A DNA stretch of 19,747 nucleotides from Jimgerdemannia flammicorona (taxonomy: Eukaryota > Mucoromycota > Endogonomycetes > Endogonales > Endogonaceae): NCBI GenBank assembly GCA_003990745.1, contig RBNI01002095.1:1-19747 (forward strand), given 5' to 3'. The first letter of the stretch is position 1; each line of letters opens with the position of its first letter. This document shows positions 1 through 8,696 of this stretch, in pieces. The notes under the pieces were generated by a model. It was not told the DNA's origin and made no database searches. It worked only from the letters and a program-made list of their open reading frames with translations. The translations under genes and the position numbers were made by a program.

Positions 1-1
1 T

Positions 2-1510
2 GAAGAAGTCATCCAAACTCTCACCCTGGTTACAAACTCCATCATGGAACAAATTATCACAGCATGTGCTGACGATAAGGAAGCTCAAGCACTCCAAGAA
101 ATCCTGAACAGTGACGATGCTGACAAGCATACTCGGTACAATCAATACCAACTCAAGGACAATGCTATCTACTACAAGGACAGACTGTATATTCCTAACA
201 ACCGAGACCTCCGAAGGACTATCCTATTCGAATGTCATGATGCCCCTACAGCTGGACATTTAGGATTTGATAAATGCTATGAAGTTATCTCCCGAAACTT
301 CTATTGGCCCCGAATGGCAGATCAACTCAAGACCTACATCACTTCCTGTGATGCCTGCCAATGAAACAAGTCCTCAATACTAGCAAAACCTGGTCTACTC
401 CACCCTATCCCAGTACCATCCGCTAATTGGGAATAAGTCTCCATGGACTTCATTGTACAACTACCTCAAACCAAGAATGGGAAAGACGCAATTGTTGTCT
501 TTGTGGACTATCTCAGCAAACAAGCTTACTTTGTACCAACCACCACCACTGCAACAGCACCAGACATAGCTACACTCTTGTTTGACAATATATTCCGCTA
601 TCATGGTCTCCCTAAGATCATTGTTAGTGACCAAGATCCGAAATTCACCAGCCATTTTTGGAAAGCCCTCCATACACACCTTGGAACAAAACTTGTACTA
701 TCTATAGCCTTTCACCCTGAAACTGATGGCCAAACTGAAAGAATGAACCGAACTCTAGAACAAATGCTAAGAAACTATGTTTCCTACAGACAAGATGATT
801 GATATGAATACCTCACCGCAGTCAAGTTTGCCTATAACAATAGCAAGCAAGCCTCTCTTAGAATGACCCCATTCTTTGCCAACACTGGACAAAACCCAAA
901 CACTCCTCTGACACTCATCCGAACTACTGAAGAACCCTCTACAGTTGAAGCTGTTGAAGAATTCTTACTCCGAATGCATAATCTAAGCCAGATCGCAATT
1001 GAGAACTTATCACGAGCTCAAGAACAACAGTCACAGTATGTTAACTAACATTGCCGAGAAGAAACCTTCGATATTGGAGAAAAAGTTCTACTAGACATCC
1101 GAGGATACCGAGTTGACAACCTCAAGCACAGACCATCTACAAAGCTGAACAGCAAGTTCATCGGACCATTCGAAGTCATTTCACAAGTCTCTCTGACCTC
1201 CTACAAATTGGCGCTACCAGACACTATCAAGATTCACCCAGTCTTCAATGTCCAATGTCTCAAGCGATACAATGACAATGATGATGAACTATTCCCGAAC
1301 CGAACTACAGAACCACCTGCACCTGTCATTATTAATGACCAGGAAGAATACAAAGTCGAATAAATCCTCAACAAACGTGGCCACAAGAACCACCCCGAGT
1401 ATCTCATTAAATGGAAAGGTTATCCGATCCATGATGCAATATGGGAACCCAAGACCAATCTCCAGAATGCTACTGACTTAGTTCAGGAATACGATTCCTT
1501 GAACAACTGA
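2..1510 (+). pseudogene. Gypsy pol C-terminal part: integrase plus chromodomain, five stops
   Basis: Integrase inserts retrotransposon cDNA into host DNA; a C-terminal chromodomain steers chromoviruses to modified histones. One frame runs from base 2 to a terminal TGA at 1508-1510. Residues 5' of the zinc finger are the RNase H-integrase linker. The HHCC finger has His at 236-238 and 257-259 and Cys at 347-349 and 356-358. Catalytic residues are Asp 446-448 (MDFIVQ), Asp 629-631 (VSDQDPKF) and Glu 737-739 (TDGQTER), giving the D-x35-E spacing. The chromodomain spans about 1346-1507 with YLIKWKGYP and IWEP. In-frame stops are TGA 362-364, TAA 434-436, TGA 800-802, TAA 1046-1048 and TAA 1361-1363. 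The last is CAA in copy B, and most fit C:G to T:A changes (CAA, CGA or TGG to stop). The left part lies outside the window. Confidence 0.93.
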
Positions 1511-1643
1511 AATCCGAATACTCCAACACCTATCAGTACACAACATATACTACTCCCTCGAACACTCTAATTATCATGAATCTAATCAAGAACTCAGCAA
1601 GACAGAACAAAATTAGAAGGTCCCGACGAGGACGTCGAAAGCT

Positions 1644-1656
1644 AAGAAGGGGAGAG
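1644..1656 (+). other. Polypurine tract of gypsy A
   Basis: AAGAAGGGGAGAG lies one base before the LTR start TGTAAG. A purine run directly 5' of the 3' LTR is where plus-strand DNA synthesis is primed in LTR retroelements. The same 13 bases occur at the same place in copy B (8684-8696, - strand), although the sequence around them has diverged. Confidence 0.82.
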
Positions 1657-1738
1657 TTGTAAGTGCACAACCTCCAAGCCATGGAAATCACATGCGATCT
1701 CTGAACAAATCTGGAAATCACCTGCAAGATCACGAAGC

Positions 1739-1776
1739 TGAGTCAAACAGAAGTCACAGCGCACAAAGCTGAGTCA
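1739..1776 (+). promoter_or_regulatory. Pair of TGAGTCA sites near the LTR 5' end
   Basis: TGAGTCA occurs at 1739-1745 and 1770-1776, both preceded by GC. This is the bZIP (Gcn4/Cpc1/AP-1 type) core. Copy B has the same pair at 8564-8570 and 8595-8601. A third perfect site lies at 3074-3080, with a CGACTCA variant at 3137-3143. The binding protein is inferred from the motif only. Confidence 0.5.
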
Positions 1777-1808
1777 ATACCAAGTCACGGAACACAAGAT
1801 TCACACAA

Positions 1809-3011
1809 ATGGAATCTTACCAATCCAGAACAAATACATATATACCCAGCCCCGAGATGCGTCAAAACAGAGAACCAAAACAAATAACAACCACAACTTC
1901 CAAACACACAAACATGACCACCGAGATCTACAACTGCATCCGTGCTGACATTTGGAATGCCATTGTCAACCGAGCCACACCCCCTCTGCCCCTCATGAAT
2001 ATCTACAGCCAAGCACCTCTCTACTTCATGGAAGCCCAATGGAATGCCCTGAACATGCTTAACAAGGCCCACCGGATTGGACAAATCTCAAGCTACTACC
2101 AGATCGGCTGCCTCCTGGAAGACATGGTTGAACACCACCATGATACGGACATTACCCAGATGTCTCAACACCAGAAACTCATTGCCCGCAAACACCAAGA
2201 GCTCTTCTACGAGTACAGCACCTTTATTCCCTACCTCCAAGTCACTACCAGCGAAATGGTTGCTACCCTGTCCTATGGCCAAATCGATGACATGATACAA
2301 GAACTCAACCACAAGTATCTTGAGTACGTTGAAACCACAGACAGAACCTTCCCACACCCCGATGACCACATCCTGCAAATGCCCCAAGTTGGGTATGCCA
2401 TGAAGGATATCTACAATATAATCAACTTCAACAAAGATGAAGCAGAAGACAATGATCCTTCCGACGCCAACATGACCTCGAGCCAAGGATCTCTTCCAAC
2501 TCTGATCACACCGCCAACTCTGCCGATGGACTTACAACAGTTCATAACAGCATTCGAGACTTATTGGGACAATGACCACTGGCACGAATACCAACCTGCA
2601 TTCACCCCCAATTACTTCAACTACAATGAAGAGACCGGAGAACACAACCTGTACCTTCAGACAACCCTCGAGATCGAACCAACCACTCCACCACCTGAGT
2701 ACGAGTGACATGAACCACAACTGCCAGCATACTACAACCCTGCAACTCATAGTGCTATAACCTACAGAAGGTACGCAGACAGCGAATCCGATGAAAACGA
2801 AGACAATGCACCACTTCTTCGCCCCCCAACACCTTATCCAGCATACGAGACAGATGATGCTATCCTATGGAACAGAGATGAAGTTCCAATGTATTATTAT
2901 CTCAGTGAACAAGGAGAAGTAATCCGCGAACCACTTTTCCTAGATGACTACTTCATCAGAGATGAAGCTATCGATGGTGATGTCATTGAAGACTATCCAG
3001 ACAGTGCCTAA
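1809..3011 (+). pseudogene. LTR-encoded 400-aa protein of unknown family (copy A)
   Basis: I do not recognise this protein. The frame starts at an ATG in good context (A at -3, G at +4), 151 bp inside the LTR, and ends at TAA 3009-3011, before the TATA box. One in-frame TGA (2706-2708, codon 300) breaks it; copy B has CAA there. The product would be rich in Tyr, His, Pro, Thr and acidic residues. The middle (about 60-190) looks helical; the C-terminal third is disordered-looking and acidic, with PPEY at 295-298 and SDSDENED-like acidic serine clusters near 325-335. I see no signal peptide, membrane segment, zinc finger or nucleic-acid enzyme motif. Since it lies in U3, it would be carried at the 3' end of the full-length element RNA. 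Equal length in both copies, with no indel, argues for past coding selection. Confidence 0.7.
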
Positions 3012-3073
3012 ACCATAAATAGCCTAGCAGTCATAGTATAGTTAGATTAGCCTTGTACGACATGACTGTGAAC

Positions 3074-3080
3074 TGACTCA
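3074..3080 (+). promoter_or_regulatory. TGACTCA site upstream of the LTR TATA box
   Basis: TGACTCA followed by GCA sits about 120 bp upstream of TATAAATA. Copy B keeps it (7260-7266 as TGAGTCA on +) and has another at 7197-7203 where copy A reads CGACTCA (3137-3143). The 3052-3145 segment contains two diverged versions of one motif (CTTGTAC..., then GACTCAGCA), spaced about 63 bp. Confidence 0.45.
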
Positions 3081-3199
3081 GCAGTCAGACGATCTCTTAA
3101 CATGTCAGATCACTCTTGTACTACGTGACTACATTCCGACTCAGCAAGGTACTTAGTGCTACATCCATATTTAGCATAGTCCAGATAGCCCCTCACTAG

Positions 3200-3207
3200 T
3201 ATAAATA
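3200..3207 (+). promoter_or_regulatory. LTR TATA box, copy A
   Basis: TATAAATA is followed by a C-rich run, matching a core promoter that starts the R region. Copy B has the identical octamer on the - strand at 7133-7140. It lies 189 bp after the stop of the LTR reading frame, so transcripts started here would not include that frame until they reach the 3' LTR. Confidence 0.72.
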
Positions 3208-3324
3208 CCCCCTCCCCCAGACCTCAGAATCTCAGACCTGAACAATCTGAACACAACTTCTGGACACTTCCCCACAATATCCCTTCACACAACTACTCCT
3301 AGCATAGCAATATCATGAATAGCA

Positions 3325-3330
3325 AATAAA
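3325..3330 (+). terminator. LTR polyadenylation signal, copy A
   Basis: AATAAA lies 118 bp after the TATA box, in the order expected for R (start site, then poly(A) signal). It is conserved at 7015-7020 on the - strand in copy B. Confidence 0.6.
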
Positions 3331-3463
3331 CCTATTTAATAACCCACAAACTACTCTTAAGTAAATCCACTCCCCGTTAGGTCTCACTCCTAACCCCATC
3401 ACGAAATTTCCTAATTGGGTATTGTCTGCAGCGATATGCCAAATCAACTAAGCTGGCCTTAGT

Positions 3464-3476
3464 TTCTTGAACTTTC
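3464..3476 (+). promoter_or_regulatory. Heat-shock-element-like motif in U5
   Basis: TTCTTGAACTTTC fits TTCnnGAAnnTTC, a three-unit heat-shock element. Downstream are three TTCCAGAA (TTCnnGAA) units at 3613-3620, 3631-3638 and 3644-3651. Copy B keeps the motif and all three units. The position downstream of the TATA box makes function uncertain. Confidence 0.3.
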
Positions 3477-3688
3477 TGAAATACGAAAAATCCTGAATAT
3501 CCAGAATTAGTCCGAAAAAGGACTTTGGTTGAGACTTCAACCCGATCTTGAAATCAATAAGCATAGAGGATGTACTCCATATGAAATTGATCTTGACCAT
3601 AAGAAAACAGTCTTCCAGAATATCTAGAACTTCCAGAAAACCCTTCCAGAACTACGTAATGGTTACCCTAAAAAGCAACCCTCTTACA

Positions 3689-4009
3689 TCTTCTGAGAAT
3701 ATCGAATAACTCAAATCCTTGGCAAGTTATATCAAGGACTAGCTTCATTTGTGCAGAGTTATGTCATATGGCTCTACTGTGAAGTTGCATCAGAAGACTG
3801 GCTTATGGCAAGAATAGCAGGCTCTCTGGAAATAGCAGACTTCTCTTAAAAATGGCAGCTTATTCCTTAAGTAGTGGATTACTCAAATGGCAGCAAAGTT
3901 CTTCCTTGAACTTAGGCAGCAAATACTCTTAAACTTTTTGGACTCTTCTTTGTATTGAAAAGTGGACTGGAGTGGAAAGTAAGCTCACATGGCTCTTTTC
4001 TCTGGTAAC
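3689..4009. other. Unassigned sequence between gypsy A and LINE-1
   Basis: These 321 bp carry no convincing reading frame. Several GGCAG words recur (AAATGGCAGC twice, CTTAGGCAGC once), suggesting a decayed short repeat. There is one CpG (3703-3704). It may be the original flank of gypsy A or the genomic flank of LINE-1's 5' end. Confidence 0.5.
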
Positions 4010-4071
4010 ATTCAGGTTATACAACCTTTTGACAATACTTTCAATATAGTTTCTGAAGACAAGCTACTAGT

Positions 4072-6090
4072 ATTATAGCAACTATTGAGTATTCTGAGGT
4101 GTGTACTGAGTAGAGTGGTCTGGGTGCATTTAACTAGTAGTATGTGGGGAGGGGCCCTGGCTTGGGGGGAAGCATGAGGAGTCTGCTGGCAGGAGAATGT
4201 GATAGGGGAGGGGGTGGTGCTAGAGGGCAGGGTACTGGGAGGGTGAGCTTTGTAGACAAGGTGAAGGAGAGTCAGCAGGGAGCTGGGCTGGAGGGCTAAC
4301 TTAGAAGGGGCAAGGAGGCAGTGAAGACTGCAGAGCAGTGGCCCCAAGGAGGAGTCTCTCTGGGGGGCCAGAGTAGTAGGGCTAGTAGTGTAGGGGCTGA
4401 GGGGGTGACTGCTGATAGGAGTATGATGGGTAATCAGGAAAAAAATCTAGATGGACTGCTGATGGTAGACCAAGTAGTAGGAAAGGCACAAGACCTAGCA
4501 ATTTGGCAGATAGTGTAATGGGATGGGTGGTGGCACCATTACTCAAGAAGTCAATCTCAGAGTTCACTGTTACCTTATACTTATGGGGCTTAGTAGTGAT
4601 GATGAAAATGGTCCTGGGGCTGATTGCTCAGCAGGTGGTTGGAGCAGCTTTTATAAAGTTCCTGAAGAGATTGGAAGGAGTGAAGGTTGGCTTTAAGGAG
4701 ACTAGACCACTGAAAGAGGCACTGAAGACAGAGTTGACAGTTGAGGAGATGTGTGTACTAATGATATACTGCTTGAGGTGGGACCCCAGAGTAGTGTAAT
4801 TGCTGATAAAGGGGGTGCCTACAGTGACTACTATAGAGACAAAGAGGAGAGTAGAAGAAGTCATGGCTGAGTATGGTGAGGTAGTCAATGTGGGGTTCCA
4901 GGTCTGGGAGGGGACCTCATTCTGGACTGAAAATATCAATGTTAGAATTTGGTTGGCAGGGAAGGAGGTAACTGGGAAGGCTAGAGACTGGCTCTTGGTG
5001 ATAGTCTGAAGGGCTTTCTTGTATAAGGTGACAAGGGTAAAAGAGAGTGGAGGAAGAGGATCTGCTAGAGATACTGGAGAAGTTGAGCAGTGCTGTAGAG
5101 CAGAGGGTGAAGGCTTGGAAGGTATATGTTGAGTCAATATATTTGGAAATAGTAGATGAAAAGAGGATTCAGGTAGATAAGAGGTGGTGGAAGAGAGCCC
5201 AAGGGTGCAAGTAGCAGAGAGAGCTATTAGCAAAACTTAGAAATAGGGCAAAGAAGGATACTGGTGATATAGAAATCATGAGGGAAGCCAAGGAGAGTAT
5301 CTGGACTGGTGAGGAGGAAGAGATTGTAGGGAAGGAACTGGGAGGAGAAGAGGAGGTGAAGGGTAGTAATCCTTATATAGATGGTACCTTTGAGGTCTGA
5401 GAGCCATCTCTGTTCCCTATGCCACTTATTAGATGAGGTCCAGCTTCAAGGGGCAGGGTGGTAGAAGATGTACCCATGCAGAGAGCCCAGAGAGTACACT
5501 TTGGAGTTCCTGAGATGGTAAAGGGGGGGCAGATAGTAGTGATGGATAAGGATGAACTGGTAGATATTCAGAAGGAGGTATGGGATGAGGCTGTGAGCAT
5601 AGGGGCTGATATCTCAATACTGGATAGAGGGTGGCCAGCGACTCTAGGGGGGAAGGAGGTGGGAAATTTATTATGGATGTGTAAAATGATAAATAACTTT
5701 ACAGCAGAGGAGTTGGGGGAGGTAGACCTATGAGTAATGAGTGATGAGCATTTGGTGCATATCCTGTAGGGCAAGGGAGTAGTGGAGATACTAAAGGTAG
5801 AGATTCTTGCAGTTTTCCTGGAGAAGGAAGGTTATGAAGTTAATAAGGAGTGGGAGGCTAGGCTGGTAGTTATTGCTGGCAAGAGGACTGCTTACTGTTG
5901 GGCAGAGAGGCATGGGTTGTAACTCTGACAAGAGGTCTGCCTGGAATATCATGAAGAATTTGAAGAGAAAGAAGATAGGGAGCTCAAGAAACTTCTGGTA
6001 GGATTGGAGGCTAAGAGGACTGAGGAGGAGAAGAAAGCTACAGAACTTGATCTGGACCTAGCTCAGGATAAGATATACATAGAGCTGTAG
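4072..6090 (+). pseudogene. LINE-1 ORF1 (gag-like) relic
   Basis: This is the counterpart of LINE-2 ORF1 (14869-12839), an RNA-binding gag-like protein needed for retrotransposition. Matching stretches include the VPT-containing RRM-like segment (about 4800-4930), where this copy still has Trp (VWEGT) at a position that is a stop in LINE-2. The following LAGKE-TGKARDW segment, the acidic central part and the C-terminal coiled-coil-like part also match. The end TAG (6088-6090) matches the LINE-2 ORF1 stop. Many in-frame stops and small length differences break it. The start is placed by homology only, since the ATG is not preserved. Confidence 0.75.
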
Positions 6091-6121
6091 AGGATTTGCT
6101 TACTTTTATATATTATTCCTT

Positions 6122-6656
6122 ATGAATAGTACAACTAACATTTTTTCTTTGAATGTGAATTGGCTATGGAGTTCTTTTAATTGACAGAACATTTTTACTT
6201 AGTTGAAGAGATTGGAGGCTGATCTCTTTCTTTTGCAGGATATCAGGTGTGAGAATAATTTGAATAAACTAGATTAGATGAAAGAATGAGAAGGTGAGGC
6301 AATTTAGAAGGGCAAGGTTGGGATTCTGGTCAGAAAGGATAGAGGGGGGATATATGATATACAGAACTGGGGAGACAGATTGGTTTAGGGTGAGTGGATT
6401 TGAACTGGTCAAGAACTGGTTATAGTGGAATCCTGCTACTATTCTGTAGCATGGAGTGAGCATGTTGAGTGGGTGAAGAGGCTCCTGAAGGAAGGGCCAC
6501 TAGTGGAGGCTGGAGTGGATGTGCTTGGTGGGGACTTTAATATGGTCTGAGATGTACTAGTAGATAGGACTGATAGAGGGCAGGGGACTGTGGATAGAAG
6601 TGGAGGCTTGGAGACATAGGAGGAGGTTGAGAGGCTGAGTGCTCTAGTAGATGCTA
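6122..6656 (+). pseudogene. LINE-1 ORF2 relic: 5' part of APE endonuclease
   Basis: The frame starts at ATG 6122-6124 with MNSTTNIFSLNVN, the same start as LINE-2 ORF2. It keeps the endonuclease landmarks LFLLQDIRC and GGDFN (near 6531). Several TAG, TGA and TAA codons interrupt it. It ends at 6656, where gypsy B's LTR begins, just after the segment equal to LINE-2 residues 167-178, so the RIDW and SDH motifs, reverse transcriptase and zinc finger are missing. The 31-bp gap from ORF1 matches the LINE-2 spacing. Confidence 0.82.
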
Positions 6657-7014
6657 TATAAGAGGGTTGCTTTTTAGAGTAACCGTTACATAGTTCTGGA
6701 AGGGTTTTCTGGAAGTTCTAGATATTCTGGAAGACCGTTTCTTATGGTCAAGATCAATTTTGTATGGAGTACGTCCTCTACGCTTATTGATTTCAAGATC
6801 GGGTTGACATCTCAACCAAAGTCCTTTCAATGGACTAGTTCTGGATATTCAGGATTTTCCGTATTTCAGAAAGTTCAAGAAACTAAGGCCAGCTTAGTTG
6901 AATTGGTGTATTGCTGCAGACAGTACCCAATTAGGAAATTTCGGGATGGAGTTAGGAGTGGGACCTAACAGGGAGCAGATTTACTTAAGAGTGTTTTGTG
7001 GGTTATTAAATAGA

Positions 7015-7020
7015 TTTATT
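7015..7020 (-). terminator. LTR polyadenylation signal, copy B
   Basis: AATAAA on the - strand, 113 bp downstream of the copy B TATA box, matching copy A 3325-3330. Confidence 0.58.
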
Positions 7021-7132
7021 CTCTATTCATGATATTGCTATACTAGGAGTAGTTGTGTGGGGAATATTGGGGAAGTGTTCAGGAATGTTCTTGTGTGTTC
7101 GAGTCTGAGATTCTGAGGTCTGGGGGAGGGGG

Positions 7133-7140
7133 TATTTATA
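7133..7140 (-). promoter_or_regulatory. LTR TATA box, copy B
   Basis: TATAAATA on the - strand with the same C-rich downstream run as copy A. If active, it would direct transcription leftwards across the LTR end into LINE-1 as antisense. Confidence 0.7.
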
Positions 7141-7328
7141 CTAGTGAGGGGCTATCTGGACTATGCTAAATATGGGTGTAGCACTAAGTGCTTTGCTGAG
7201 TCAGAATGCAGTCATATAGTACAAGTGTGATCTGATATGTCAAGAGATCATCTGACTGCTGAGTCAGTTCACAGTCACATCATACAAGGCTAATCTAACT
7301 ATACTATGACTGCTAGGCTATTTATGGT

Positions 7329-8531
7329 TTAGGCACTGTCTGGATAGTCTTCGATGACATCACCATTGATTGCATCATCTCTGATGAAGTAGTTATCTAG
7401 GAAAAGTGGTTCGCAGATTACTTCTCCTTGTTCACTGAGGTAGTAATACATTGGAACTTCATCTCCATCCTATAGGATAGCATCATCTGTCTTATATGCT
7501 GGATAAGGTGTTGGGGGGCGAAGAAGTGGTGCATCATCTTCGTTTTCATCGGATTCGCTGTCTGCATACCTTCTGTAGGTTATAGCACTATGAGTCGCGG
7601 GGTTGTAGTATGCTGGCGGCTGTGGTTCGTGTTGTTCGTACTCAGGTGGTGGAGTGGTTGGTTCCATCTCGAGGGTTGTCTGGAGGTACAGGTTGTGTTC
7701 TCCGGTCTCTTCATTGTAGTTGAAGTAATCGGGGGTGAATGCAGGTTGGTATTCGTGCCAGTGGTCATTGTCCCAATAAGTCTCGTATGTTTCTATGAAC
7801 TGTTGTAAGTTCATCAGCAGAGTTGGTGGTGTGATCAGAGTTGGAAGAGATCCTTGGCTTGAGGTCATGTCAGCGTCAGAGGGATCATTGTCTTCTGCTT
7901 CGTCTTTGTCGAAGTTGATTATATCGTAGATGTCCTTCATAGTGTATCCAACTTGGGGCATTTGCAGGATGTGATCGTCGGGGTGCGGGAAGGTTCTGTC
8001 TGTGGTTTCAACATACTCAAGATACTTGTGGTTGAGTTCTTGTATCATGTCGTCAATTTGGCCATAGGATAGGGTAGCAACCATTTCGCTGATAGTAACT
8101 TAGAGGCAGGGAATAAAGGTGCTGTATTCGTAGAAGAGTTCTTGGTGTTTGCAGGCGATGAGTTTCTGATGTTGAGACATCTGGGTAAAGTCTGTATCAT
8201 GGTGGTGTTCAACCATGTCTTCCAGGAGGCGGCTGATCTGGTAGTAGCTTGAGATTTGTCCAATCCGGTGGGCCTCATTAAGCATGTTCAGGGCATTCCA
8301 TCAGGCTTCCACGAAGTAGAGAGGTGCTTGGCTGTAGATATTCATGAGGGGCAGAGGGGGTGTAGCTCGGTTGACAATGGCATTCCAAATGTCAGCATGG
8401 ATGCGGTTATAGATCTCGGTAGTCATATTTGTGTATTTGGGAGTTGTGGTTATTGTTTGTTTTGGTTCTCTGTTTCAATGCGTCTCAGGGCTGGGTATAT
8501 ATGCATTTGTTCTGGATTGGTAAGATCCCAT
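7329..8531 (-). pseudogene. LTR-encoded 400-aa protein of unknown family (copy B)
   Basis: This is the second copy of the LTR frame: ATG at 8531-8529, TAA at 7331-7329, again 401 codons with the stop. Three in-frame stops break it: TGA 8303-8301 (codon 77; CAA in A), TAA 8102-8100 (codon 144; CAA in A) and TAG 7472-7470 (TGG in A). None of the four stops in the two copies is shared, so the common ancestor could have been open throughout. The C-terminal third has PPEY (295-298) and PPAY (305-308), both PPxY-type; copy A has LPAY at the second. The family is unrecognised. The alternative, a chance open frame in a long LTR, is weakened by equal length and by protein-level similarity. Confidence 0.7.
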
Positions 8532-8683
8532 TTGTGTGAATCTTGTGTTCTGTGACTTGGTATTGACTCAGCTTTGTGCGCTGTGACTTCTGTTTGACTC
8601 AGCTTTGTGATCTTGCAGGTGATTTCCAGATTTGTTCAGAGGTTGCGTGTAATTTCTGTGGCTTGGAGGTTGTGCACTTACAA

Positions 8684-8696
8684 CTCTCCCCTTCTT
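8684..8696 (-). other. Polypurine tract of gypsy B
   Basis: AAGAAGGGGAGAG on the - strand, one base before the LTR start, identical to copy A. Confidence 0.8.

Larger units (their letters stand above)
1..3688 (+). mobile_element. Ty3/gypsy chromovirus, copy A (3' part)
   Basis: This is the 3' half of a Ty3/gypsy LTR retrotransposon. In order I see the pol end (integrase zinc finger, DDE core, chromodomain), a polypurine tract and a complete 3' LTR bounded by TGTAAG and CTTACA. The gag, protease, reverse transcriptase and RNase H regions and the 5' LTR lie left of the window, if they survive. A second copy (B) lies inverted at 6657-9066, and comparing the two fixes the LTR boundaries. The integrase-chromodomain arrangement places it among chromoviruses. 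All pol damage seen is in-frame stop codons with no frameshift, so decay is by point mutation. The flank after the LTR begins TCTTC; a target duplication cannot be tested because the 5' end is absent. Confidence 0.9.
1658..3688 (+). repeat. 3' LTR of gypsy A, about 2.03 kb, with an internal reading frame
   Basis: The LTR begins TGTAAG (1658-1663) and ends CTTACA (3683-3688), a perfect 6-bp terminal inverted repeat. Copy B gives the same limits: it aligns from its TGTAAG to CTTATA, where a LINE sequence starts abruptly. The lengths agree (2031 and 2026 bp). U3 holds a 400-codon frame (1809-3011), TGASTCA sites, and a TATA box at 3200-3207. R and U5 hold AATAAA at 3325-3330 and a TTCCAGAA-rich segment. 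The long U3 makes this LTR much larger than the few hundred bases common in fungal gypsy elements. The R boundaries are not resolved. Confidence 0.85.
4010..6656 (+). mobile_element. LINE-1: old, 3'-truncated non-LTR retrotransposon
   Basis: This segment aligns by eye to the first 2.66 kb of LINE-2 (14935 down to 12275), on the opposite strand. The match starts around ATTCAGGTTATACAACC and stops abruptly at 6656, inside the ORF2 endonuclease, where gypsy B begins. It covers the short leader, all of ORF1 and the ORF2 start. Many stops, mostly TAG and TGA at former CAG, CGA and TGG codons, interrupt both frames. Only one CpG (5639-5640) is visible, whereas LINE-2 has many. It is therefore an old, heavily deaminated copy. 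The 3' part would lie on the far side of gypsy B and is not in the window. Confidence 0.85.
6657..8682 (-). repeat. 3' LTR of gypsy B, about 2.03 kb
   Basis: The LTR starts TGTAAG at 8682 and ends CTTATA at 6657; the last hexamer is CTTACA in copy A, a single C to T change. Length is 2026 bp against 2031 in A. It holds the 400-codon frame (8531-7329), four TGASTCA sites (8595-8601, 8564-8570, 7260-7266, 7197-7203), a TATA box, a polyadenylation signal and the three TTCCAGAA units. The LINE-1 bases beside it read GATGCTA; the second copy of any target duplication is outside the window. Confidence 0.86.

Noticed and set aside
1533..1733. Small open frame on the - strand across the polypurine tract
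   Set aside because: It overlaps the pol end and LTR start, is not kept in copy B, and has no recognisable domain.
3340..3400. An earlier LTR end near the GTTAGG...CCTAAC inverted motif
   Set aside because: Both gypsy copies keep matching for about 300 bp beyond it and stop together at CTTACA/CTTATA, which pairs with TGTAAG at the start.
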